From: DATBSL01 sp963729875
Lineage (GTDB): Bacteria; Acidobacteriota; Vicinamibacteria; Fen-336
DNA length: 64,000 nt
Direction: 5' to 3'
Assembly (NCBI GenBank): GCA_963729875.1
Contig: CAVSPR010000005.1
Span: 1 to 64,000 of the forward strand
Shown: positions 31,349-40,768 of the stretch, piece by piece
Layout: each line of letters begins with the position of its first letter
Position numbering within the stretch: position 1 is the first letter of the stretch
Notes under the pieces: model-generated
The model's input: the letters and a program-made list of their open reading frames with translations, nothing else
What the model was told of the DNA's origin: nothing
Database searches by the model: none
Made by a program: the position numbers and the translations under genes

Positions 31349-32206
31349 CTACGAGGGCGCGCCGGCGCCCGAGACGACCTCGATGATCTCCTTGGTGATC
31401 GCGGCCTGCCGCACCTTGTTCATGTACAGGGTGAGCCGGTCGATCATCTCCGCCGCGTTGTTGGTGGCGGCGTCCATCGACGTCATGCGCGCGCCGTGCT
31501 CGGCCGCCTGTGACTCGAGGAGCGCCTTCCACACCTGGACCTCGACGTGCTTGGGGAGGATCGTGGCGAAGATCCCGGCGGGCTCCGGCTCGTAGAGGTA
31601 GTCGAGCCCCGGCTCCTGGGGCCGCAGCGCGTGCCGCTCGATGGGCAGGAGGCGGTCGATCACCAGCCGCTGCTGGATGACGCTCTTGAACTCGTTGTAG
31701 ACGAGGAAGACCTGGTCCGCCTCCCCGCTGGTGAACGCCTCCATGAGCTCCTGGGCCAGCTCCCGTGCCGTCTGGTAGCGCAGGGCCTGGAAGGCCCCGA
31801 TCCGCTCCGAGCGCACCCGGACGTTGCGGCGCCGGAAGAAGTCCCGGGCCTTCCGGCCCACGAGGGCGAGGCTCACGTCGCCCTCCCCGCGGTCGGCGAG
31901 GAATCGGGTCGCGGTGCGGATGATGTTCGCGTTGAACGCGCCGCACAGGCCCTTGTCCGCGGTGATCACGACGAGGAGGACCTTCTCGTGGCCCCGCTCC
32001 TGGAGCAGCGGGTGCGCGTCTGGCGTCGCCCGGGAGGCCACCCCGTTGAGGACCTCCATCATCTTGCGGGCGTAGGGACGCGCCGCGAACATGGCCTCCT
32101 GCGCCCGGCGCAGCTTGGCCGCGGAGACCATCTTCATGGCCTTGGTGATCTGCTGCGTGCTCTTGACGCTGCGGATCCGGCGCCTTATGTCGATGAGGGC
32201 GGGCAT
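31349..32206 (-). CDS. atpG: F1F0 ATP synthase gamma subunit
   Basis: Rotor stalk subunit, 285 residues. The N-terminus (DIRRRIRSVKSTQQITKAM) and C-terminus (ATNNAAEMIDRLTLYMNKVR) form the conserved coiled coil of the family. ATG 32206 is preceded by AAAGCGAAGG. Lies between atpA and atpD as usual. Confidence 0.97.
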   Translation of the reverse strand: MPALIDIRRRIRSVKSTQQITKAMKMVSAAKLRRAQEAMFAARPYARKMMEVLNGVASRATPDAHPLLQERGHEKVLLVVITADKGLCGAFNANIIRTATRFLADRGEGDVSLALVGRKARDFFRRRNVRVRSERIGAFQALRYQTARELAQELMEAFTSGEADQVFLVYNEFKSVIQQRLVIDRLLPIERHALRPQEPGLDYLYEPEPAGIFATILPKHVEVQVWKALLESQAAEHGARMTSMDAATNNAAEMIDRLTLYMNKVRQAAITKEIIEVVSGAGAPS

Positions 32207-32229
32207 GGGGCCTTCGCTTTTCGCGCCCC

Positions 32230-33750
<1,521 letters not shown>

Positions 33751-33779
33751 GCCGCGTCCTTCCCGCTAGGTTCTTCTCG

Positions 33780-34349
33780 TCAGCTCTCCCTGGCCGATGG
33801 GCCAGGGCTCGAGGCACCGAGCCGCCGCCGCAGGGCGGCGAGCCGGGCGCGAACTGTCCCGTCGTACGTCTTTCCGCCCACCCGCACGAGGAGCCCCCCC
33901 AGCAGCTCCGGCTGCACGCGGGCTCTCAGCTCCACGGTCTCCCCGAGGGCACCGGCCAGCGACCTCTGCTGCGGCTCGGCGAGGGCCACCGCGGACCCGA
34001 CCTCGGCCGAGACGACACCGTGGGCGGCGTTTGCCGCCTCGGCGTAGGCCTCCGCCACGTCGGGCAGGAGAGAGAGGCGATCGCGGACGGCGAGGAGGTC
34101 GACGAGCCGCCGCAGGAGGTCGGAGGTCCCCGCCTTCTCGGCGACGGCCGAGAGGACCCGGCGCCGCTCCTCGGCGCCGAGCCCGGGATGCACGAGCGCC
34201 CGGCGCAGCTCGGCGTGCCCGGACACGAGAGCGGCAAAGCCTCGCAGCTCGTCGCGCAGCGCGAGAGCGGCCTCCCGGCCCTGGCGGCCGCCGACGTCGA
34301 GGAGCGCCCGGGCGTAGCGCCGGGCGAGCGGGCGGGAGGTGCCGGTCAC
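33780..34349 (-). CDS. atpH: F1F0 ATP synthase delta subunit
   Basis: Peripheral-stalk subunit, 189 residues, with the family N-terminus LARRYARALLDV and a C-terminal VRVGGKTYDGTVRARLAALRRRL segment. The start is GTG at 34349. First F1 gene here; no atpF (b), atpE (c) or atpB (a) lies upstream, where selD is found instead. Its start overlaps the stop of a 23-codon leader frame. Confidence 0.95.
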   Translation of the reverse strand: MTGTSRPLARRYARALLDVGGRQGREAALALRDELRGFAALVSGHAELRRALVHPGLGAEERRRVLSAVAEKAGTSDLLRRLVDLLAVRDRLSLLPDVAEAYAEAANAAHGVVSAEVGSAVALAEPQQRSLAGALGETVELRARVQPELLGGLLVRVGGKTYDGTVRARLAALRRRLGASSPGPSARES

Positions 34350-34417
34350 GCGCCGGCCCTCGTGCGGGGAGCGGCCGCGGACGCGTGGCGAGGAGTGGCT
34401 CTATCTGTGGCGTTCAT
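34346..34417 (-). CDS. possible 23-residue leader peptide upstream of atpH
   Basis: A short open frame starting ATG AAC GCC, ending in TGA that overlaps the atpH GTG as GTGA. It lies within the leader predicted from the candidate atp promoter. There is no clear ribosome-binding site and the Ala/Arg-rich sequence resembles nothing I know. Kept because the 4-base overlap is the same coupling signal used throughout this window; it could be chance. Confidence 0.25.
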   Translation of the reverse strand: MNATDRATPRHASAAAPRTRAGA

Positions 34418-34473
34418 GGCGGGCTGACGGGCGCGGCGGGAGATGCCCCCCGCGCCGTCGGCGAAAGTGCGGC

Positions 34474-34503
34474 AGGATACCACGGCCGAGAAGCGGGGGT
34501 CAA
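34474..34503 (-). promoter_or_regulatory. candidate promoter of the atpHAGDC operon
   Basis: Minus strand: -35 TTGACC (34498-34503), 18-nt spacer, -10 TATCCT (34474-34479), about 125 bp before the atpH start. It starts immediately after the hairpin that ends selD. The hexamers are good matches for a GC-rich genome. Confidence 0.6.
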
Positions 34504-34521
34504 AGACGGCCCGGCCCGTCT
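34504..34521 (-). terminator. short hairpin at the end of selD
   Basis: Stem AGACGG/CCGTCT with a 6-base loop followed by TT, starting within the selD stop codon. The T-run is short, so termination is probably partial. It separates the selD side from the atp promoter, whose -35 overlaps the trailing T bases. Confidence 0.4.
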
Positions 34522-35558
34522 CAGGCCCGCACGATCAACGGCTTGGCGCCCGGCGGGAGGGCCCGGCCGACGAGCGTCGCCCCCGGAAGCTCACCGAGGA
34601 GAACCTCGGTTTCCGCCTCCGGCACCAGGAGGAAGAGGCCCCCCGAGGTCTGCGGGTCGAAGAGGAGGGCGCGGAGCGCCTCGGTCGGCCGGCCCTGGTA
34701 CTCGACGAGCGGCTCGAACTCGCGCCGGTTGGCGTGGAGGCCCGCGGCCTGGAAGCGCCCGGCGAGGTCGAGGGCCCCGGGCAGGATTGGCAGGGCCCCG
34801 GCCTCGATCTCGAGGCAGATCCGACTCTCCCGGGCAAGCCTCGCGGCGTGGCCGAGGAGGCCGAAACCGGTGATGTCGGTCGCCCCCCGGACGCCGTGCG
34901 CGAGCGCCGCCTCCGCGGCCGCGCGGTTGAGGGCCGCCATCACGCGGGTCGCCTCCGCCACCACGTCCGGCGGGGCCTGGCCCGCCTTGAGCGCCGTCGC
35001 CACGACGCCGGTGCCGAGCGGCTTCGTCAGGACGACGCGCTCGCCGGGCCGCCCCCCCGCGTTCGTCAGGATGCGGCCGGGGTCCACGAGCCCGGTCACC
35101 GCGTAGCCGAACTTGATCTCGGGGTCGCGCACCGTATGTCCGCCCAGCAGCGCGCAGCCGGCCGCCCGCAGCGCCTCCGCCCCCCCGGCCAGGATCTCGG
35201 CCGCCCACTCCACCGGGAAGTCCCGCTCCGGGAAGGCGGCGATCGACAGCGCGGTCAGGGGGCGCCCACCCATGGCGTAGATGTCGGAGAGGGCGTTCGC
35301 GGCGGCGATCCTCCCGTAGGCGCGCGGGTCGTCCACCACCGGGGTGAAGAAGTCCACGGTCTGCACGAGGGCCGTCGTGTCGTCGAGACGGAAGACCCCG
35401 GCGTCGTCGCCGGTCGAGTGGTCGACCAGCACCCGGGGGTCGTCGCTCTTCGGGAGTGCGCCCAGGACCTGGGCGAGCTCGGAGGGGCCGAGCTTGCTCG
35501 CTCAACCGGCGCAGCTCACCCGCTCGGTCAGGCGGCGAATGCGCTCGCGCTCGTCCAT
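34521..35558 (-). CDS. selD: selenide, water dikinase SelD, selenocysteine-containing
   Basis: Makes selenophosphate from selenide and ATP for Sec-tRNA synthesis. The frame is open from ATG 35558 to TGA 34521 except for an in-frame TGA at codon 19 (35504-35502). There the sequence reads SCAG-U-ASK, matching the catalytic C/U-xx-K of SelD with U19 and K22. Reading through gives 345 residues, the normal length; starting at the internal GTG 35432 would lose the active site. Downstream motifs (GDDAGVF, GGHTVRDPE, TSGGLF) fit the AIRS-fold family. A hairpin directly follows the TGA. ATG could be replaced by the adjacent in-frame GTG 35561. Confidence 0.95.
35473..35501 (-). promoter_or_regulatory. 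SECIS-like hairpin after the selD UGA
   Basis: Starting one base after the TGA, GCGAG pairs with CTCGC (35497-35501 with 35473-35477) and, inside, CTCGG pairs with CCGAG (35488-35492 with 35478-35482) around a CCCCT loop. A 4-base bulge lies on one side. Bacterial SECIS elements sit just downstream of the UGA and bind SelB. The loop lacks the G/U bases of the E. coli fdhF element, so recognition is plausible but unproven. Confidence 0.6.
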
Positions 35559-35609
35559 CACCGCGCGCCGCGGCCGGGGCGGTCCCGATCTTCTATACAA
35601 GAAACCATA

Positions 35610-36005
35610 CTAGACCGGCCCCTCCCCCGGCCCCCGCGGGGACCGGGCCTCCTCCTCCGGCAGGCTCCCCATGCGGCAGTCCCCCTGGAAGAAGGCCCCG
35701 TCCTCTATGACCAGCTTCGGGGAGACGAGCGTCGCCTGCACCCGGCAGCCGGAGAGCAGCTCGATGCGCTGCCGGCCGTGCACCTGGCCGCTCACTCGGC
35801 CGCGGATGGAGACCACCCCGCAGTCGATCTCCGCGTCCACCTGCCCGGTCTCGCCGATGATCAGGGTGTTGTCGGAGACGATCCGCCCCTTGACCCGGCC
35901 GTCCACCCGCAGCACGTCCCGGAAGCGCAACTCGCCCGAGAACTCGGTCCCCTCATCGAGGAAGCCGTTCAGCTCCTCGGCGGCGAAACCCTTGATCTTG
36001 AGCAT
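35610..36005 (-). CDS. bactofilin
   Basis: A 131-residue bactofilin (DUF583): polymer-forming right-handed beta-helix protein that scaffolds envelope or chromosome-positioning functions. The core repeats run about 20-110 (SGELRFRDVLRVDGRVKGRI, then GRVSGQVHGR). Bactofilins beside parAB are known, e.g. BacNOP of Myxococcus anchors ParABS. 18 bp after parB. Confidence 0.92.
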   Translation of the reverse strand: MLKIKGFAAEELNGFLDEGTEFSGELRFRDVLRVDGRVKGRIVSDNTLIIGETGQVDAEIDCGVVSIRGRVSGQVHGRQRIELLSGCRVQATLVSPKLVIEDGAFFQGDCRMGSLPEEEARSPRGPGEGPV

Positions 36006-36023
36006 CCCGGGAAGCCTAGCACG

Positions 36024-36890
36024 CTAGCGCCCCCGGCCCGCCCTCACGAGGAGCTCGAAGAGCCGGTTGAGCTCGGCCTCCCCCGAGAAGAGGACGCGGA
36101 TCTGCCCCCCCCGCCCGCGGCGCGCGATCTCGACCCGCGCCCCGAGTGCCGCGCGCAGGCGCTCCTCGGCGGCCCGCGTGTTGGCGTCCTTGCGATGCCG
36201 GGCCCCGTCCTTGCGGGGGGCGCGCAGGTGGGCCACCCGCCGCTCGACCTCGCGGACGGACATCCCCCGCCGGGCGGCCTCCCGGCCGAGGGCCAGCTGG
36301 TCGTCGGCACGGTCGAGGGCGAGGAGGGCCCGGGCGTGCCCCGCGTCGAGCCGGGAGCCGGCCACCATCTCCCGCAGCTCGCGGGGCAGGCGCAGGAGCC
36401 GCAGCGTGTTCGCGACGGTCGTCCGGTCGCGCCCCACCCGGCGCGCGATCTCCTCCTGGGTGAGGGCGAACTCCTCCTGCAGGCGCGAGAACGCCTGGGC
36501 CTCCTCGATCGCGTTGAGCTCCTCCCTCTGGATGTTCTCCACGAGGGCGATCTCGAGCATGTGCTCGTCGGCCACCTCGCGGACCATCACCGGCACGGTG
36601 GCGAGGCCCAGGGCCTGCGCGGCGCGGAAGCGTCGCTCCCCGGCGATGATCTGGAAGCGGTCCCCTCGCCGCCGCACGAGGATCGGCTGGACGATGCCGG
36701 TCTCCCGGATGGAGGCGGTGAGCTCCGCCAGGCGGGCGGGATCGATCGTCGCCCGCGGCTGGAAGGGGTTCGGCTCGAGGGCGCCCGTCGGGACCTCGGC
36801 GCCCGAGGGCGCGGGGACGTGCGCCTCCGGCTCGGGGATGAGGGCCGAGAGCCCGCGGCCGAGTGCTTTCCGCTTCACGGGGCCGCTCAC
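36024..36890 (-). CDS. parB: chromosome partitioning protein ParB
   Basis: CTP-dependent DNA clamp that loads at parS and spreads. In 288 residues: N-terminal ALGRGLSAL (ParA-interacting type), CTP-binding GERRFRAA and ENIQREELN motifs, helix-turn-helix LTQEEIARRVGRDRTTVANTLRLL, and a C-terminal dimerisation domain. The GTG start overlaps the parA stop (GTGA); an in-frame GTG at 36878 is an alternative. Two parS sites lie just upstream of parA. Confidence 0.96.
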   Translation of the reverse strand: MSGPVKRKALGRGLSALIPEPEAHVPAPSGAEVPTGALEPNPFQPRATIDPARLAELTASIRETGIVQPILVRRRGDRFQIIAGERRFRAAQALGLATVPVMVREVADEHMLEIALVENIQREELNAIEEAQAFSRLQEEFALTQEEIARRVGRDRTTVANTLRLLRLPRELREMVAGSRLDAGHARALLALDRADDQLALGREAARRGMSVREVERRVAHLRAPRKDGARHRKDANTRAAEERLRAALGARVEIARRGRGGQIRVLFSGEAELNRLFELLVRAGRGR

Positions 36891-37669
36891 CGCGCGAACA
36901 GGGCCATCTGGCCCTGCGAGAGCAGCTCGCGGGCGAGCTGCAGGTAGGCCTCCGCCCCCCGGGAGCGGATATCGTACAGGATCACGGGCAGGCCGAAGCT
37001 CGGGGCCTCGGCGAGGCGGACGCTGCGAGGCACCTGGGTCTTGAACACCTTGTCCTTGAAGTGCGAGCGCACCTCGGCGATCACCTGCTGGGTGAGGTTC
37101 GTGCGCTCGTCCACCATGGTCAGGAGGACGCCCTCGACCTCGAGCCCGGGGTTGAGCGCCCGCTTGATTCGCTCCAGGGTGGCGGTGAGCTCCGAGATGC
37201 CCTCGAGGGCGTAGTACTCGCACTGGAGCGGGATGAGGACGCTGTCCGCCGCCGCCAGCGCGTTCACCGTCAGGAGGCCCAGGCTCGGCGGGCAGTCAAC
37301 GATCACGTAGTCGTACCGGCCCCGCACGGGGGCCAGGGCCTCCTTGAGCCGGTACTCGCGGGCGAGCAGGCCCACGAGCTCGACCTCGGCCCCGGTCAGG
37401 TTCCGGTCCGAGGGGACGAGGGTGAGGTGCTCGAGGTCGGTCGGCACCATGAGCTCCTCGATCGGCCGCTGGTCGATGAGCGCCTCGTAGAGGCTCGGCC
37501 GGCTCTGCGGGGTCTTGCGCCCGAGGCCCGAGGTGAGGTTGCCCTGCGGGTCGGCGTCCACCGCGAGCACCCGCCGCTCCGCCGCGGCGAGGCTCGCCGC
37601 GAGGTTCACCGCGGTCGTGGTCTTTCCCACCCCGCCCTTCTGGTTGGCGATTGCGATCGTGCGTCCCAA
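36887..37669 (-). CDS. parA: chromosome partitioning ATPase ParA (Soj)
   Basis: Deviant Walker-A ATPase that moves ParB-parS. I place the start at TTG 37669: GAGGAAGG lies 2 nt upstream of the preceding CC and the product begins directly at (M)GRTIAIANQKGGVGKTT, the family N-terminus (260 residues). The frame stays open upstream to 37777, but that part would run through both parS sites and add an unlikely Cys/Pro/Gly-rich extension. Confidence 0.95.
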   Translation of the reverse strand: MGRTIAIANQKGGVGKTTTAVNLAASLAAAERRVLAVDADPQGNLTSGLGRKTPQSRPSLYEALIDQRPIEELMVPTDLEHLTLVPSDRNLTGAEVELVGLLAREYRLKEALAPVRGRYDYVIVDCPPSLGLLTVNALAAADSVLIPLQCEYYALEGISELTATLERIKRALNPGLEVEGVLLTMVDERTNLTQQVIAEVRSHFKDKVFKTQVPRSVRLAEAPSFGLPVILYDIRSRGAEAYLQLARELLSQGQMALFAR

Positions 37670-37729
37670 GGCCTTCCTCGTTTCCGCCGGAGGGCCGGCA
37701 GGATAGCACGAGAGCCCGCCGGCTCCCGG

Positions 37730-37745
37730 TGTGCCACGTGGAACA
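37730..37745. promoter_or_regulatory. parS site 1
   Basis: TGTGCCACGTGGAACA, compared with the near-universal parS palindrome TGTTTCACGTGAAACA: the central CACGTG and the outer TGT/ACA are intact. Located between parA and rsmG, 31 bp from site 2. Confidence 0.85.
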
Positions 37746-37760
37746 CCTCGCGGGGCCCAC

Positions 37761-37776
37761 TGTGCCACGTGAAACA
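37761..37776. promoter_or_regulatory. parS site 2
   Basis: TGTGCCACGTGAAACA, the better of the pair: the right half is a perfect match and only two bases of the left half differ from consensus. I saw no third full site elsewhere in the window. Confidence 0.9.
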
Positions 37777-37805
37777 CCCCCGCGGGGGGTCCGGAACCGG
37801 CCCTC

Positions 37806-38345
37806 TCAGCCCTCGCGCCGGAAGACCGAAATCCCCCCGGGGAGACCCTCCCCTTCCGCCGTCGGCGCGAAGCCGCCCCCGGCCTGCGGTCGACCGCCGA
37901 AGACGACCACCCGGCCCCCCGGAACGACCAGCGGGGCGAGCTCCGCGACGGGCACGGCCAGGGCGCGCAGCGTGACCGTCCGCGCCGGGGCCCCCCCGTA
38001 GCCGTCGTGGCGCAGCCGCAGGACGCGCACGCTTCGGCCGGCCGCCCGGGCCGCCTCCCGCAGGAACGCCCACCGCCGGGCCCGGGGCTCGAGCAGCGTC
38101 ACCTCGAGGTCGTCGCGGACGAGCGCGAGGACGAGCCCCGGCGAGCCGTTCCCCGAGCCCACGTCGATGAGGCTCCCCGCCTCCGGCAGCGGGGCGGCGG
38201 GCAGGACGTCGGCCACGAGGAGGCGCACGCGCTCCTGGGGGGTGCGGGCGCCGGTGAGGTTCACGCGGCGGCTCCAGGCGGCCAGCGTGTCGAGGTAGAC
38301 GGCGAGGCGGGACGCCGCCCCGTCCGGAAGGCCGAGCGCCTCCAG
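37806..38345 (-). CDS. rsmG: 16S rRNA (guanine-527-N7)-methyltransferase RsmG
   Basis: SAM-dependent methyltransferase (GidB). The SAM-binding loop IDVGSGNGSPGLVLAL and the WSRRVNLTGA N-terminal motif are clear. The conserved N-terminal helix (ALEALGLPDG...YLDTLAAW) is encoded, but this frame has no ATG, GTG or TTG before GTG 38264, which would cut it off. I mark CTG 38345 (179 residues) as a provisional start. A GTG at 38362 overlaps the jag stop as GTGA but is in another frame, hinting at a small indel. No mnmG or mnmE beside it. Confidence 0.82.
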   Translation of the reverse strand: MEALGLPDGAASRLAVYLDTLAAWSRRVNLTGARTPQERVRLLVADVLPAAPLPEAGSLIDVGSGNGSPGLVLALVRDDLEVTLLEPRARRWAFLREAARAAGRSVRVLRLRHDGYGGAPARTVTLRALAVPVAELAPLVVPGGRVVVFGGRPQAGGGFAPTAEGEGLPGGISVFRREG

Positions 38346-38358
38346 GGCGCCGCGGTGC

Positions 38359-39081
38359 TCACTCGCCGCCGTCGCCTCTCCCCCTCTCGCCGGCCGGGGC
38401 CACCGTGACCCGCCGGCCCGCCCCCTCCCCCACGCTGTAGGTCGTCACCCCGGGCTCGTCCTGCAGCGCGACGTGGACGACGCGCCGCTCGTAGGCGTTC
38501 TGCGGCTCGAGAGCCCGCGGCTGCCCGTCGCCGCGCACCAGCTCGGCCACCCGGCGCGCCTCCTCGGCGAGCGCCTGGTCCCGGCCCGCGCGGAAGCCCT
38601 CGCTGGTCAGGCGCAGCCCGCGGGGGTGGAGGGCGGTCCCGTACATCCGCTGGAGCAGGTGCTCGGTGGCGCGCAGGACTTCTCCCCGCCCTCCCGGGGC
38701 CAGGAAGAACGCCTCGTCCGGGCCGGTGACGTGCACGACGACGGCCTCGTCGGTCTCCTGGACCTGCGCGCTGACATCGAGCCCGCCCGCCCGGGCCACC
38801 GCGCGGAGCGTCTCGCGCAGGCCGGCCAAGGGGTCCATGGGCTCCAACGGTTCCGCGGGGGCCGCCGGAGAGGCCGCCCGGACCGGGCCGGACCGGGCCG
38901 ACCCGACCCGCTCCTCCACGAGCACCGCGATGCGCGCTGGCGTGGGCTTGAGACCGCGCCCCGCCGCCGCTCCCGCATCCAGGACGACGTAGCGCAGCTC
39001 GGCCCTCGGAAGCCCCAGGCTCGCGGCCGCCAGGGCGACCGCCTCCTCCACGTCCGGCCCGCTGAACAGAAGGTCCTTCAC
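38359..39081 (-). CDS. jag: Jag/KhpB-type RNA-binding protein
   Basis: A 240-residue protein with a Jag-N domain (1-55), a linker with an Ala/Pro stretch, a KH domain (about 95-165) and a C-terminal R3H domain (PQNAYERRVVHVALQDEPGV). It binds RNA and is linked to YidC-dependent envelope biogenesis in other bacteria. The GTG start overlaps the yidC stop (GTGA). Confidence 0.93.
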   Translation of the reverse strand: MKDLLFSGPDVEEAVALAAASLGLPRAELRYVVLDAGAAAGRGLKPTPARIAVLVEERVGSARSGPVRAASPAAPAEPLEPMDPLAGLRETLRAVARAGGLDVSAQVQETDEAVVVHVTGPDEAFFLAPGGRGEVLRATEHLLQRMYGTALHPRGLRLTSEGFRAGRDQALAEEARRVAELVRGDGQPRALEPQNAYERRVVHVALQDEPGVTTYSVGEGAGRRVTVAPAGERGRGDGGE

Positions 39082-40742
39082 TTCGTCCTCTTCTCCCGCA
39101 CGGGGGCCAGGGCCGGGTGCAGGAGCTTCATCGAGACGCCCTGCTGGAGGATCGACCACACGTTCGAGGTGAGCCAGTACAGGTTGAGCCCCGCCGGGGC
39201 CCACAGGAACATGCCGGCCAGCATGAGCGGCATGAGCATCATGATCCGCTGCTGCGCGGGGTCGAGGGTGCTCGGCGTCATCTTCTGCATCGCGAACATC
39301 GACACCCCCATGAGGACCGGGGTGAGGAACAGCGGGTCCTTTTGCGCGAGGTCGGGGATCCACAGGAAGTCCGCCCCGCGCAGCTCCACCGAGACGCTGA
39401 GCACCCGGTAGAACGCGAAGAGGAACGGCATCGTGAGCAGGAGCGGCAGGCAGCCGACCATCATCTGCGAGCTCATGCTCATCCCGTGCTTCGCGTAGAG
39501 CGCCGCCACCTCCTCCTGCATCTGCTGGCGCTTCGGGTCCATGAGCGGCACCTTGCGGTAGCGCTCCTGGATCGCCTTCATCTCCGGCGAGAGCTTCGCC
39601 ATCTTGAGGCCGTTCACGATGCTGTAGTGGCGGAAGGGGGCCATCGCGAGGTTGATGAGCACGGTCAGGACCACGATCGACCAGCCCCAGTTGCCGACGT
39701 GCGACTGCACCCAGCGCAGCAGCGACATGAGGACGACCACGATGGGGCCGATCCAGTCCCCGACCGGCACGACCCGTTCCAGCCGGTGTCCGAGCTTCGC
39801 CAGGGCCTGGTGGTCCTTCGCCCCGACGAAGAGCTGGACCGGCTCGGCCCCGCTCGCGTCGATCCCGGCGACCGGCGCGACCGACGGCTTCTCGTCGGGC
39901 TTCGCCGGGGCCGCCTGCGGCCGCACCTCGGCTGCGGCCCCGCCCGCCGGGGCCACGAAGATCGCGGCGAAGTAGTGGCTCTCGACACCCACCCAGCCCA
40001 CGCCGGCGAGGGGCCGGCCGGACGGCGGCAGCTTCGCCGCCTCGATGTGCTCGACGGAGCCCCCGGCGAGGGCCACGCCCCGCGGGGGCTGGTAGCCCTG
40101 CACCTCGGCCTCCTCGGGCGAGGGGTTCCCGACCCCCGGGCCCCAGAGGAGCCGACGCGGCACCGGACGGCCCTGGCGCTCCACGGAGACGCTGACCGCC
40201 ACGAGGCCCGTCGCGCCGAAGCGGAGCGTCTTCGTGGCGACGAGGTCCCCGTCGGCGTAGTCGAAGCGGAGCGTCTGCGGCGCCTCCGGCGACACCGAGA
40301 GGGTCTCCGCCGACGGCCGGAAGAGCGCCTCGCGCAGCCGCGCGTCGAGCGCGGGGTCGCCGGTCTCGACGTCGAGCGGCCGCACGGCCGCGCCCTGGGC
40401 GGGGACCATCTCCTCGGGGCGCCCGCCGGCGTCCCGGTAGCGGGAGAGCGTCCACGAGACGACCCGGGCCCCGCGGTTCGTGAAAGCCACGGTGTACTCG
40501 GGAGCCACGACCTCCACGCGACGCTCGCGCTCGTCGGCCACGGCGGGTGCGGGCGCGGCGGCCGGGGCCGCCGGCGACGGCAGAGCGGCCGGCACCTCCG
40601 GCGAGCCTGCGGCGGGCTCGGGGCTTGCCGCGGGAGCCGGCGCCGGCGGGGCCGGGGCCGGGGCCGGGGCGAAGAGGAGGCTGTAGGCCGTCAGCACGAC
40701 GAGCGAGAGGGCGACGGCGAGGAGCAGGCGGCGTTCTTCCAT
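39078..40742 (-). CDS. yidC: membrane protein insertase YidC
   Basis: Inserts and folds inner-membrane proteins. The 554-residue Gram-negative form has an N-terminal helix, a long Ala/Pro linker (encoded by GGGGCC tandem repeats near 40649-40670), a periplasmic beta domain, and the five-helix insertase core from about 340 (WGWSIVVLTVLINLAMAPF). ATG 40742 is set 7 nt after AGGA; GTG 40745 is the adjacent alternative. Confidence 0.97.
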   Translation of the reverse strand: MEERRLLLAVALSLVVLTAYSLLFAPAPAPAPPAPAPAASPEPAAGSPEVPAALPSPAAPAAAPAPAVADERERRVEVVAPEYTVAFTNRGARVVSWTLSRYRDAGGRPEEMVPAQGAAVRPLDVETGDPALDARLREALFRPSAETLSVSPEAPQTLRFDYADGDLVATKTLRFGATGLVAVSVSVERQGRPVPRRLLWGPGVGNPSPEEAEVQGYQPPRGVALAGGSVEHIEAAKLPPSGRPLAGVGWVGVESHYFAAIFVAPAGGAAAEVRPQAAPAKPDEKPSVAPVAGIDASGAEPVQLFVGAKDHQALAKLGHRLERVVPVGDWIGPIVVVLMSLLRWVQSHVGNWGWSIVVLTVLINLAMAPFRHYSIVNGLKMAKLSPEMKAIQERYRKVPLMDPKRQQMQEEVAALYAKHGMSMSSQMMVGCLPLLLTMPFLFAFYRVLSVSVELRGADFLWIPDLAQKDPLFLTPVLMGVSMFAMQKMTPSTLDPAQQRIMMLMPLMLAGMFLWAPAGLNLYWLTSNVWSILQQGVSMKLLHPALAPVREKRTK

Positions 40743-40768
40743 CACGGCATCCTAGCAGGCCGGGTTAC

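Noticed and set aside
36887..37777. Longer ParA starting at 37777
   Set aside because: The extra 36 residues would span both parS sites and lack similarity; the TTG with GAGGAAGG gives the standard N-terminus.
38881..38900. Tandem GACCGGGCCG repeat in jag
   Set aside because: Only two copies, in a Pro/Ala-rich linker; ordinary low-complexity GC DNA.
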